Origin: Glycomyces sp. YM15
GTDB taxonomy: Bacteria > Actinomycetota > Actinomycetes > Mycobacteriales > Micromonosporaceae
Assembly (NCBI RefSeq): GCF_016918015.1
Contig: NZ_JAERMK010000003.1
Span: 1-64,000 of the forward strand
DNA: 64,000 nucleotides
Reading direction: 5' to 3'
The position numbers and the translations under genes were made by a program. Below are positions 25,584-32,803 of the stretch, piece after piece; position 1 is the first letter of the stretch; the number at the start of each line of letters is the position of its first letter. Under the pieces are notes generated by a model. The model searched no databases. It worked only from the letters and a program-made list of their open reading frames with translations, and was not told the DNA's origin.

Positions 25584-27062
25584 ATGGAGCACACCGAAGA
25601 GGACACTGTGCCTCTGCACCGGCCGGATGCTCCAGGGTGGTCGCCGTTCGCGCCGCCAGGCGCGAACCATGAGCAGAGCGCGCCGCCAAGCGCGAACCAT
25701 GAGCAGAGCGCGCCGCCAAGCGCGAACTATGAGTACAGCGTGCCGCCGGCCGCGAACCATGAGTACAGCGCGCCGCTGGAGGCGAACGAGCGGTTTCACG
25801 CGTCTTCGGAAGTGCAAGAGCAGCACAGCGCCCCTGAGGACGTCATGAACCAGCCGTACAGCGCCGTGGCCGAGTCGATCCGCAATCCGCGGCACGGCGA
25901 CCATGTGCCGAGCGCCCCGCCGCCACCCGCGACCCCGATGCCCGGCCCGGCCTCCTCTTACGAGTCGCCGCCCGCCCAGTACGAGGTCCCGCGCGAGTCC
26001 CGGGGCGGGAACGGCTGGCCCGCCGCCCCGGGGACGGCCGCGCCGGATCACCAGGTCGGCGCGCCTCCCGCACTGCCCGCGCGCGTCCCGGTCCCGGTGT
26101 TCCCCGACCACGCGGGCGCGCTCGAGCGCCTCGGCGTGACCGCGGACGACTTCTCGTCCCGCAGGGTCGTGCCGCCGCGCCCGCCCGTGGCCGAGACCGG
26201 CCTGCGCGGTGCGCTGCACCGCTTCAGCCTCGGCATGGTCGCCCTGCCGCCCGGCCCGCGCGAGCGGTCCCGCCAGCGCGCGGTCGACACGGTGCGCCGC
26301 AACTTCGGGGGGCTGCGGCAGATCACGGTGGTCAACCCGAAGGGCGGCGCGGGCAAGACCGTCGCGGTCCTCATGCTGGCCATGACGTTCGGCCGCCACC
26401 GCGGCGGCTACGTGCTCGCCTGGGACAACAACGAGACGCAGGGGACGCTGGGGATGCGCGCCCAGCAGGACTTCCATGTGCGCACGGTGCGCGATCTGCT
26501 GCGCGACCTCGACCATTTCCGGGGCCCGACCGGGCGCATCGGGGATCTCTCGCAGTACGTGCGCGCGCAGGGCGGCGCGATGTTCGACGTGCTCGCCTCG
26601 GACGAGTCGGCGACGGCCGGGGAGATGCTGACTTCGCAGGCGTTCGGCGAGCTGCGCGAGGCGGTGTCGCGCTTCTACAAGCTCATCGTGGTAGACACCG
26701 GCAACAATGTGCGGGCGGCGAACTGGCAGTCGGCGATCGATGCGACCGATCAGCTGGTGGTGACGATGTCGGCTCGCAACGACTCGGCGGAGACGGCGGC
26801 GCGGATGCTCGACCATCTGGAGCAGACCGGGCGCCGGGACCTGGTGCGCGGGGCGGTGTCGGTGGTGTCGATGCCCGCCCACCGCAAGGATGTGGACCTG
26901 CCCGCGGTGCAGCGGCACTTCGCGGCCCGCACGAGGGCGGTCCTGCTGGCGCCGTATGAGAAGCTGCTCGACTCGGGGGAGCCGATCCGCTACGACTCGT
27001 TGAGCAAGGCGTCGTCTGCGGCCTGGCTGCGGATCTCGTCGGCGGTCGCCGAGGGCCTGTAG
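25584..27062 (+). CDS. MinD/ParA-like P-loop ATPase with repeat-rich N-terminus
   Basis: This is a 492-residue protein; GGGAGG precedes the ATG. Residues ~23-70 are tandem decapeptides of the form SAPPSANHEQ, followed by a long Pro/Ala-rich disordered region to ~residue 190. The C-terminal ~250 residues are a MinD/ParA ATPase: VVNPKGGAGKTVAVLML (deviant Walker A, about residues 248-264), VLAWDNNETQGTLG, LIVVDTGNNVRAANW (Walker B) and SARNDSAETAARML. The layout, a Pro-rich tail plus a MinD-like domain lacking a ParB partner, resembles ESX-associated EspI-type proteins. The location beside an SF1 ATPase is notable. The 3' end overlaps the convergent TetR gene by 73 bases. Confidence 0.85.
   Translation: MEHTEEDTVPLHRPDAPGWSPFAPPGANHEQSAPPSANHEQSAPPSANYEYSVPPAANHEYSAPLEANERFHASSEVQEQHSAPEDVMNQPYSAVAESIRNPRHGDHVPSAPPPPATPMPGPASSYESPPAQYEVPRESRGGNGWPAAPGTAAPDHQVGAPPALPARVPVPVFPDHAGALERLGVTADDFSSRRVVPPRPPVAETGLRGALHRFSLGMVALPPGPRERSRQRAVDTVRRNFGGLRQITVVNPKGGAGKTVAVLMLAMTFGRHRGGYVLAWDNNETQGTLGMRAQQDFHVRTVRDLLRDLDHFRGPTGRIGDLSQYVRAQGGAMFDVLASDESATAGEMLTSQAFGELREAVSRFYKLIVVDTGNNVRAANWQSAIDATDQLVVTMSARNDSAETAARMLDHLEQTGRRDLVRGAVSVVSMPAHRKDVDLPAVQRHFAARTRAVLLAPYEKLLDSGEPIRYDSLSKASSAAWLRISSAVAEGL
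25651..25790 (+). repeat. 30-bp in-frame tandem repeat
   Basis: Four contiguous 30-bp units (25651-25770) of the type CGCCGCCAAGCGCGAACCAT + GAGCAGAGCG and a decayed fifth (to 25790). Units 1 and 2 differ at a single base; later units show more substitutions. Each encodes a decapeptide in the ParA-like protein. Confidence 0.9.
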
Positions 27063-27658
27063 GCGGCGAGGAGTGCGACGAGTCCGGCCGCGGCGTCGGC
27101 GAGGCGGTGTTCGTCCTCGTCGGCGTGGCCGAGGACGAGCGCGCCTTGGATGAACACGAGGACGGTGCGGGCCAGCTGTTCGTGGTCGGTCTCGGCGTCC
27201 ATCTCGCCGCGCTCGACCGCCCGTGCCAGGATCGCGGCGAGATCGCGTTCGAGTTCGGTCCAGGCCTCCTGGACGCGGCGCATGGTCGCGGGGTCGTCGG
27301 CGAGTTCGACCGCGGCGCGCACCACGAAGCCGCCTTCTTTGGAGTGGCGGGCGACCACGTCAAGGAGGTCGGCCACGGCGCGTGGGGCGTCGAGCCGCTC
27401 GCTTTCCTTGCGGTCGAGGGCGCGGTGGGTGATCGAGCGCAGTTCGGGTTCGGTGTCCTCTCGGTAGCGGCCCAGTGCCGTGATGTAGAGCTGGTGCTTG
27501 GAGCCGAATGCGGCGTAGAGCCCGGCGCGGTTCATGCCGGTCGCCGCGACGAGGTCCGACATGGAGGTGGCGGAGAATCCGCGTTCCAGGAAGACCCGTG
27601 TCGCAGCGCGCAGAACTCTGTCCAAATCGGCGTTCTTATTTCTGCTCACGTTGTGCAC
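26990..27658 (-). CDS. TetR-family transcriptional regulator
   Basis: This 222-residue repressor has an N-terminal TetR helix-turn-helix: RVLRAATRVFLERGFSATSM, DLVAATGMNRAGLYAAFGSK and HQLYITALGRY. The C-terminal ligand domain is of the common TetR_C type (ELERDLAAILARAVERGEMD). The start is GTG at 27658 or, if leaderless, the GTG at 27649, seven bases after TACGGT. Its 3' end overlaps the convergent ParA-like gene by 73 bases. The target is unknown; it is divergent from the cobalamin riboswitch region and could control itself through the imperfect palindrome ACGGTGCACAACGT at its start. Confidence 0.9.
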   Translation of the reverse strand: MHNVSRNKNADLDRVLRAATRVFLERGFSATSMSDLVAATGMNRAGLYAAFGSKHQLYITALGRYREDTEPELRSITHRALDRKESERLDAPRAVADLLDVVARHSKEGGFVVRAAVELADDPATMRRVQEAWTELERDLAAILARAVERGEMDAETDHEQLARTVLVFIQGALVLGHADEDEHRLADAAAGLVALLAAYRPSATADEIRSQAADDALLNES

Positions 27659-27796
27659 CGTATCGACACCCGGTGCTACGGGTCAATAACCGGAAGGCGG
27701 GAGTTCACTCGCGTGGTGCGAGTGAACGGCTGCACTGCGCGACCGGTCGGCTTGACACCCAGCGAATCCACCCGCGAGAATGACCCAAACTCAACA

Positions 27797-27930
27797 GGCG
27801 CCAGATGGGGGAAGTCCGGTGAGAGGCCGGCGCTGACCCGCAACGGTAGTCGCGGTCGTCCCAGAACGACAGCCGAGCACCCTTCAAGCCGCTCGGTCCA
27901 CCCGCGTGAGCCCGAATACCCGTCTGCGCC
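27797..27930 (+). promoter_or_regulatory. Cobalamin (B12) riboswitch
   Basis: The conserved core is unmistakable: GGGGGAAGTCCGGTGAGAGG, then CCGGCGCTGACCCGCAACGG, with CGACAGCCGAGCACC between helices and the B12-box-like AGCCCGAATACCCGTC near the end. The ends pair as P1 (GGCGCCAGATG with CGTCTGCGCC, one bulge). It lies 92 bases before the TTG of the first gene of the transporter operon, so cobalamin should repress the operon; the last 90 bases would hold the expression platform. Confidence 0.93.
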
Positions 27931-28022
27931 AACAGTTCTGTCAACGCCTGTCGTGGTCTACAGGCGCTTGCGGCGCCGCCGCCTGCCCGAAGACCCCACT
28001 CGCTCTATGAAAGGTCAGGCAA

Positions 28023-29246
28023 TTGCGTCACCTGCCCGGTCGACTGCTGGCCGCTGCCGCGGTCGTGCCCATCACCGTCTTCGCCTCCGCCGCCCCGGCT
28101 GAGGCCCAGGAACCCCCGTTCGCGCAGCCCGCCCAGGCCGCCGCGTCCTGGCTCGTCGGCCAGTCCGACGGCACTTCGTGGAACGGCGGGGACGTCTCGT
28201 CCTCGCTCGACGCCGTCATCGGACTGGAGGCCGCCGGCGTCGGCGGCGACCAGGTCCAGGCCACGCTCGAGTGGCTCAACAGCACCGAGATCCTCACCCC
28301 GTACGTGTACCCGACCGTCGAGGGCGCGGCCGAGCCCGTGTTGAACGCCGGTGCGGCCGGGAAGGTCATGTACGCCGTCGCGACCGCCGGCGGGGACCCG
28401 TCGAACTTCGGCGAGATCCGCCTCGCCTCCGAGGTCGCGGCCGCGCAGACCGCGACCGGGACGTACGGGGACGGCACCGCGCCGTCGACCGCGTGGGCCG
28501 TGCTCGGCCTCTCGCGCACCGACACCCCGGCCGGCGCGGAAGCCGCTGCCGGACTCGCCGCGGTCCAGTGCCCTGACGGCGGGTTCAACTACGCCGACGT
28601 CGACGGCGGCGACGACTGCGTCTCCGACCCCGACACGACCGGGCTGGTCGCCTCGGCGCTCGTGACGCTCGGCGAGCCGGGTTCGGCTCCGCTGGCGTCC
28701 GCCGTGGCGTGGCTCGAGGGCGCGCAGGCCGAGGACGGCGGCTTCGACGGCGGCTTCGGCGAGAACGCGAACTCGACCGCGATGGCCGCGCAGGCGTTCT
28801 TCGCGGCCGGGAACGAGGACGCCGCCCAGAGCGCCGTCGCGTTCCTCATCGCGCTGCAGTTCGACTGCACCGGCGACCAGCCGGGCGCGGTCATGTACAC
28901 CGACCCGGAGGACCCCGAGTTCGGGGAGGCCTCGCGTCTGCTGGCGACCGCGCAGGCCATGGTGCCGCTCGCGGGCCAGGACCTCGCGAACCTGGACGCC
29001 TCGGGCCTCGAGGCCGCGGTGCCGGGCAACGGCTGCGAGAGCGCCGACGCCGGTGACGACGCCACGGGTGCCGCCGAGGAAGAGGACGAGGGTTCGGCCT
29101 CGTGGCTGCCTTGGGTGATCGGCGCCGCGGTCGTGGTGCTGGCCGCGCTGATCATCGGCTTCGCGCTCAAGGCCCGCCGCGGCGGTGCCGCTCCGGCCGA
29201 GGACGCGACGCCCGCGACTGCCGACGACGACACCGACAAGCAATAG
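28023..29246 (+). CDS. Surface-anchored alpha-toroid (prenyltransferase/transcobalamin-like) protein, B12-regulated
   Basis: This 407-residue protein begins at TTG (AAAGGT upstream), which exactly opens a Sec signal peptide (MRHLPGRLLAAAAVV to PAEAQE). The mature part consists of alpha-alpha toroid repeats of the terpenoid-cyclase/prenyltransferase type: AASWLVGQSDGTSWNGG, AVQCPDGGFNYADVDGG, WLEGAQAEDGGFDGGFGE and NSTAMAAQAFFAAG. The C-terminus is an acidic spacer, one TM helix (PWVIGAAVVVLAALIIGFAL) and a basic tail. Animal intrinsic factor and transcobalamin have the same toroid fold as their larger cobalamin-binding domain. Directly behind a cobalamin riboswitch and ahead of an ECF transporter, a cell-surface B12-capturing role is likely (inference). 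No catalytic residues of true prenyltransferases are evident. Confidence 0.85.
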   Translation: MRHLPGRLLAAAAVVPITVFASAAPAEAQEPPFAQPAQAAASWLVGQSDGTSWNGGDVSSSLDAVIGLEAAGVGGDQVQATLEWLNSTEILTPYVYPTVEGAAEPVLNAGAAGKVMYAVATAGGDPSNFGEIRLASEVAAAQTATGTYGDGTAPSTAWAVLGLSRTDTPAGAEAAAGLAAVQCPDGGFNYADVDGGDDCVSDPDTTGLVASALVTLGEPGSAPLASAVAWLEGAQAEDGGFDGGFGENANSTAMAAQAFFAAGNEDAAQSAVAFLIALQFDCTGDQPGAVMYTDPEDPEFGEASRLLATAQAMVPLAGQDLANLDASGLEAAVPGNGCESADAGDDATGAAEEEDEGSASWLPWVIGAAVVVLAALIIGFALKARRGGAAPAEDATPATADDDTDKQ

Positions 29247-29274
29247 TCGGCACGTGCCCCGAAGCGAACGAATC

Positions 29275-29311
29275 GCAGGCAGCGCCCGCCGGTCCGGCGG
29301 GCGCTGCCTGC
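29275..29311 (+). terminator. Strong hairpin between the two surface-protein genes
   Basis: A perfect 16-bp stem GCAGGCAGCGCCCGCC / GGCGGGCGCTGCCTGC with a five-base loop, 29 bases after the first gene's stop and without a U-tract. It may partially terminate transcription or stabilise the upstream mRNA so that the toroid protein is made in excess. Confidence 0.7.
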
Positions 29312-29448
29312 GCGCTCATCCATCGAGCGGCGCCGCCGCGCCCCGAAGCGCCGTCGTGCTCGGCGGCGGTGTCGCACCTCGATGGGACCCTTGGTCTCGG
29401 GGGCGTCCCGATCGGACACACCCGACCCCGGGGAGCGGGTCCGTCGCG

Positions 29449-30006
29449 TTGGCGACCGCACTGCTCCTGGCGCTCCTCGCCGTCGTCCTGCCCGCCTCGC
29501 CCGCCGCGGCGCACGACGGGTGCCTGGAAGTGACCGTGGTGGTCGACTTCGGGGTGCTCGCCGCCGATCCCGCGACCGGGTGCGCGGTCGACCCGGCGAA
29601 CGGCCTCGACGCGCTCGCGCAGGCCGGATTCTCGGTCACCGAGGTCGCCTCGATCCGGGGCATGGTCTGCCGGATCGACGAACTCCCCGAAAGCAGCTGC
29701 GGCGGGGCCCCGCCCGCGAAGGAGTACTGGTCGTACTGGCGCGCCGACGCCGAGAGCGACGAATGGTCGTACTCGCCCGTCGGCGGCGGCGACGCCCGCC
29801 CGGACACGGGCGACGTCGAGGGCTGGGCCTTCGGCGACGGCTCGACCCCGCCCGCCCTCACCCCTGCCAAGGCCGCGGCATCGACCGAGGGGCGCGGGCC
29901 CGGCGCGGACGAGGAGACCTCGTTCACCTGGGTCATCGCCGCGGCCGCACTCGTGGTCATCGCCGGGCTCGTCGTCTGGCGCCTGCGCCGCGACCGGCGG
30001 GCGTGA
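29449..30006 (+). CDS. Membrane-anchored DUF4430-like (transcobalamin beta-domain-like) protein
   Basis: The protein has 185 residues with the chosen TTG start, which opens a signal peptide (ALATALLLALLAVVLPASPA before AAHDG). The mature domain has the pattern of DUF4430, the small beta domain of transcobalamin: NGLDALAQAGFSVTEV, GMVCRIDELPESSCGG, KEYWSYWRADAESDEW and DVEGWAFGDGS. One Cys pair (VCRID, SSCGG) plus two earlier Cys (GCLEV, TGCAV) could form disulfides. A C-terminal TM helix (FTWVIAAAALVVIAGLVVW) and basic tail anchor it. The start is uncertain: no start codon has a good ribosome-binding site, and an in-frame GTG at 29356 is an alternative. The stop overlaps ecfT (GTGA). Confidence 0.8.
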   Translation: MATALLLALLAVVLPASPAAAHDGCLEVTVVVDFGVLAADPATGCAVDPANGLDALAQAGFSVTEVASIRGMVCRIDELPESSCGGAPPAKEYWSYWRADAESDEWSYSPVGGGDARPDTGDVEGWAFGDGSTPPALTPAKAAASTEGRGPGADEETSFTWVIAAAALVVIAGLVVWRLRRDRRA

Positions 30007-31115
30007 GCGGGAACCGCGAAACCGCCGTGAGTCTGAGAGCCGCCCGACACGTCGCCCATCCGGCGGCCTGGTGGGGCTGGGCGCTCCTGCTCGCCACCGC
30101 CGCCGGGCGCACCGCGAACCCGTGGCTGCTGCTGCTCATCGTCGCCGTCGCGGGCCTGGTCGTCACCTGGTGCCGCGGCGACGAACCGTGGTCCGGCGCG
30201 TACCGGGTCTTCCTGTTCATCGGGTTGAGCGCGATCGCGGTCCGCATGGCGTTCTACATGGTCTTCGGCGGGTCCGACGGCCCCACCGTCCTCTTCTCCC
30301 TCCCCTCTGCGACCCTCCCCGCTTGGGCGGCGGGCTTTCGGCTCGGCGGCGACGTGACCGCCGAGGGCGCGCTCGCGGCCGCTTACGACGGCCTGCGGCT
30401 CGCCACGCTCCTCGTCTGCGTCGGCGCCGCGAACGCGCTCGCGAGCCCTCGGCGGCTGCTGCGCTCGGTCCCGGCGGCGCTGTACGAGGTGAGCGTCGCG
30501 GTCGTCGTCGCGCTGTCGGTCGCACCGCAGCTCGTCGCGAGCGTCGGACGGGTGCGCCGCGCGAGAGCGTTGCGCGGCAACACGAGTCGCAGCCCCGCGA
30601 ACCTCATGCGCACGGTGGTCTCGCCGGTGCTGCACGACGCGCTCGACCGATCGCTCGCGCTCGCGGCCGCGATGGCCTCGCGCGGGTACGGCCGCGCCGC
30701 GGGCATCCCCGCCCCGGCCCGCCGCGCCACTGGCGCATCGCTCCTCATCGGACTCCTCGGGCTCTGCGCGGGTGCTTACGCGCTCCTCAGCGCGGCGACG
30801 CCCGCCCCGCTCGCCTGGGCCGCCGTGGCCTGTGGCGCCGCCGTAGCGGTGTTCGGGATCGCGTTCGCCTCCAAGCGGGTCCCGCACACCCGCTACCGCC
30901 CCGACCGGTTCGGGGCACGCGACTGGGCGATCGTCGCCTCCGGCGCCGCGGCCGTCGCCGGGACCATCCTCAGTGGAGTATTCGAACCCGCGGCGCTGTG
31001 GCCCGCCACGAACCCGCTCTCGGTGCCGGAACTGCCGATGTGGGCCGCGGGCGGCATCCTCCTCGCCACCGCGCCCGCCCTGCTCGCGCCGTCTTCAAGA
31101 GGAGGAACACCATGA
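30003..31115 (+). CDS. ecfT: ECF transporter transmembrane component EcfT
   Basis: This 370-residue membrane protein couples the ATPases to the substrate-binding S component. It has several hydrophobic segments (WWGWALLLATAAGR, WLLLLIVAVAGLVV, YEVSVAVVVALSVAPQLVAS, LLIGLLGLCAGAYALLSAA, and a C-terminal one). The two Ala-Arg-Gly-type coupling motifs are visible as RRARALRGN and AAMASRGYGR. The GTG start overlaps the preceding stop (GTGA); the stop overlaps the ATPase gene (ATGA). It is longer than an average EcfT (~260), mainly by extra hydrophobic segments at the C-terminus. Confidence 0.9.
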   Translation: MSGNRETAVSLRAARHVAHPAAWWGWALLLATAAGRTANPWLLLLIVAVAGLVVTWCRGDEPWSGAYRVFLFIGLSAIAVRMAFYMVFGGSDGPTVLFSLPSATLPAWAAGFRLGGDVTAEGALAAAYDGLRLATLLVCVGAANALASPRRLLRSVPAALYEVSVAVVVALSVAPQLVASVGRVRRARALRGNTSRSPANLMRTVVSPVLHDALDRSLALAAAMASRGYGRAAGIPAPARRATGASLLIGLLGLCAGAYALLSAATPAPLAWAAVACGAAVAVFGIAFASKRVPHTRYRPDRFGARDWAIVASGAAAVAGTILSGVFEPAALWPATNPLSVPELPMWAAGGILLATAPALLAPSSRGGTP

Positions 31116-32803
31116 ACCCCGACGGGATCGCCTTCGAACACGTCACCTTCGCCTACGCGGGCACGCCCGTCCTCGACGACGTCTCGTTCGACCTCCCCGA
31201 AGGCGAGTTCTGCCTGCTCGTGGGGCCCACCGGAGCCGGCAAGTCGACGCTGCTCAAAGCCGTCAACGGCCTCGTGCCGCACTTCACCGGCGGCACCATG
31301 GCCGGGCGGATCACCGTGGCCGGACGCGACGTCCACGGCTCCACCCCCGCCGACCTGGCCGACCTCGTCGGCTACGTCGGCCAGGATCCCTTGGCGGGCT
31401 TCGTGACCGACGAGGTGGAACGCGAGCTCGCGTACACCGCCGAGCAGCTCGGCGTCGACCCCGCCGCGATGCGCAAGCGGGTCACCGAGATCGTGGACCT
31501 CCTCGGTCTCGCCGACGTACGCGACCGCGACCTCGCCGCCCTCTCCTCCGGTCAGCGCCAACGGGTCGCGATCGGTGCGGCCCTCGTCGCCGGGCCCGCC
31601 GCGCTCGTCCTCGACGAGCCGACCTCCGCGCTCGACCCGACCGCCGCCGACGAGGTGCTCTCGACGCTGCACCGCCTCGTGCACGACCTCGGCGTCACGG
31701 TGCTCCTCGCCGAGCACCGCCTCGAACGCGTCGCCCAATACGCCGACTCAGCGCTGCTGCTCAACGGCGGGAAGGTGACCGCGGGCTCGGTCGGCCAGAT
31801 CTTGGCCGCGTCCCCGATCGCCCCGCCGGTCGTGGAACTGGGCCGCCTGGCCGGGTGGCCCGGCCCGCCCGTCACGATCCGCGAGGCCAGGCGCCATGCC
31901 GCTCCGCTCCGCGAGGCCCTGGCAGGACGGCACCCCGCGCCACCGGCAGCGCCTTCCGCCCACGAGCCCTCCCGCCGCAAGAGCCCGCCGACCGAGTCCG
32001 GGCCGCCGCTGCTCGAAGCCCGCGCGGTCACCGTCGACTACCCGGGCGGCGTGCGGGCCGTCAACGGCGCCGACCTCACCGCCGCACGTTGCGAACGCAT
32101 CGCCCTCATGGGCCGCAACGGCTCCGGCAAGTCGAGCCTCCTCTGGGCCTTGCAGGGCACCGGAAAGCGCTCGGGCGGCACGGTCACGATCGGCGGCGAC
32201 GACCCCGCGACCCGCAAACCGGCCGAGCGCCGGACCCTCGCCGGTCTCGTCCCGGCCGAACCCGCCGACCTCCTCTACGCCGAGACCGTGGCGGCCGAAT
32301 GCGAAGGCGCGGACCGCGACGGCCGCGTTCCGGCCGGCACCTGCGCGAAGATCCTCGACGACCTCGTCGAAGGCATCGACGGCGGCACCCACCCGCGCGA
32401 TCTGTCGGAAGGCCAGCGGCTCGCGCTGGCCTTGGCCGTGACCCTCACGGCCGCACCGCCGCTGCTGCTCCTCGACGAGCCGACGAGAGGCCTGGACTAC
32501 CCGGGCAAGGCGGCGCTCGCGTCCCGGCTCGGCAGACTCGCCGCGGCCGGGCACTGCGTGGTCGTCTCCACGCATGACGTGGAGTTCTGCGCCGAATTCG
32601 CCTCCCGGGTCGTGATCCTCTCCGACGGCGAGGTGGTCGCGGACGGCCCGGCCCGGCAGATCGTCGCGGCGTCCCCGATGTTCTCCCCGCAGGTCGCCAA
32701 GGTCCTCCCGGGCTGGCTGACCGTGGACGAAGTAGCGGAGGCTCTGGGCGGCAACGGCCTCGATGACGCCGAAGGCGGGACGGACGATGACGCACGAGCG
32801 TGA
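31112..32803 (+). CDS. ecfA: ECF transporter ATPase, two ABC domains fused
   Basis: This 563-residue protein contains both ECF ATPases in one chain. Domain 1 (residues 1-240): Walker A VGPTGAGKSTLLK, Q-loop GYVGQDPLAGFV, signature ALSSGQRQRVAIG, Walker B ALVLDEPTSALDP and switch His in LLAEHRLERV. A Pro-rich linker follows (about 275-300). Domain 2: Walker A MGRNGSGKSSLLW, signature DLSEGQRLALALA, Walker B LLLLDEPTRGLDY and VVSTHDVEFC. GAGGAGG-like GGAGG precedes the ATG in the ATGA overlap with ecfT. A short Q-loop region in domain 2 (GLVPAEPADLLYAE) lacks the usual Gln, so the two sites may be asymmetric. Confidence 0.93.
   Translation: MNPDGIAFEHVTFAYAGTPVLDDVSFDLPEGEFCLLVGPTGAGKSTLLKAVNGLVPHFTGGTMAGRITVAGRDVHGSTPADLADLVGYVGQDPLAGFVTDEVERELAYTAEQLGVDPAAMRKRVTEIVDLLGLADVRDRDLAALSSGQRQRVAIGAALVAGPAALVLDEPTSALDPTAADEVLSTLHRLVHDLGVTVLLAEHRLERVAQYADSALLLNGGKVTAGSVGQILAASPIAPPVVELGRLAGWPGPPVTIREARRHAAPLREALAGRHPAPPAAPSAHEPSRRKSPPTESGPPLLEARAVTVDYPGGVRAVNGADLTAARCERIALMGRNGSGKSSLLWALQGTGKRSGGTVTIGGDDPATRKPAERRTLAGLVPAEPADLLYAETVAAECEGADRDGRVPAGTCAKILDDLVEGIDGGTHPRDLSEGQRLALALAVTLTAAPPLLLLDEPTRGLDYPGKAALASRLGRLAAAGHCVVVSTHDVEFCAEFASRVVILSDGEVVADGPARQIVAASPMFSPQVAKVLPGWLTVDEVAEALGGNGLDDAEGGTDDDARA

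Noticed and set aside
25651-25790. CRISPR-like array
   Set aside because: Units are contiguous 30-mers without spacers and lie in frame inside a coding gene.
22884-26918. A 1344-codon minus-strand open frame
   Set aside because: It runs opposite moaA, the UvrD-like and ParA-like genes with Arg/Gly/His-rich filler; purely a GC-skew effect.
29340-29440. Possible second riboswitch before the DUF4430-like gene
   Set aside because: No B12-box or other conserved core could be found; only GC-rich sequence.
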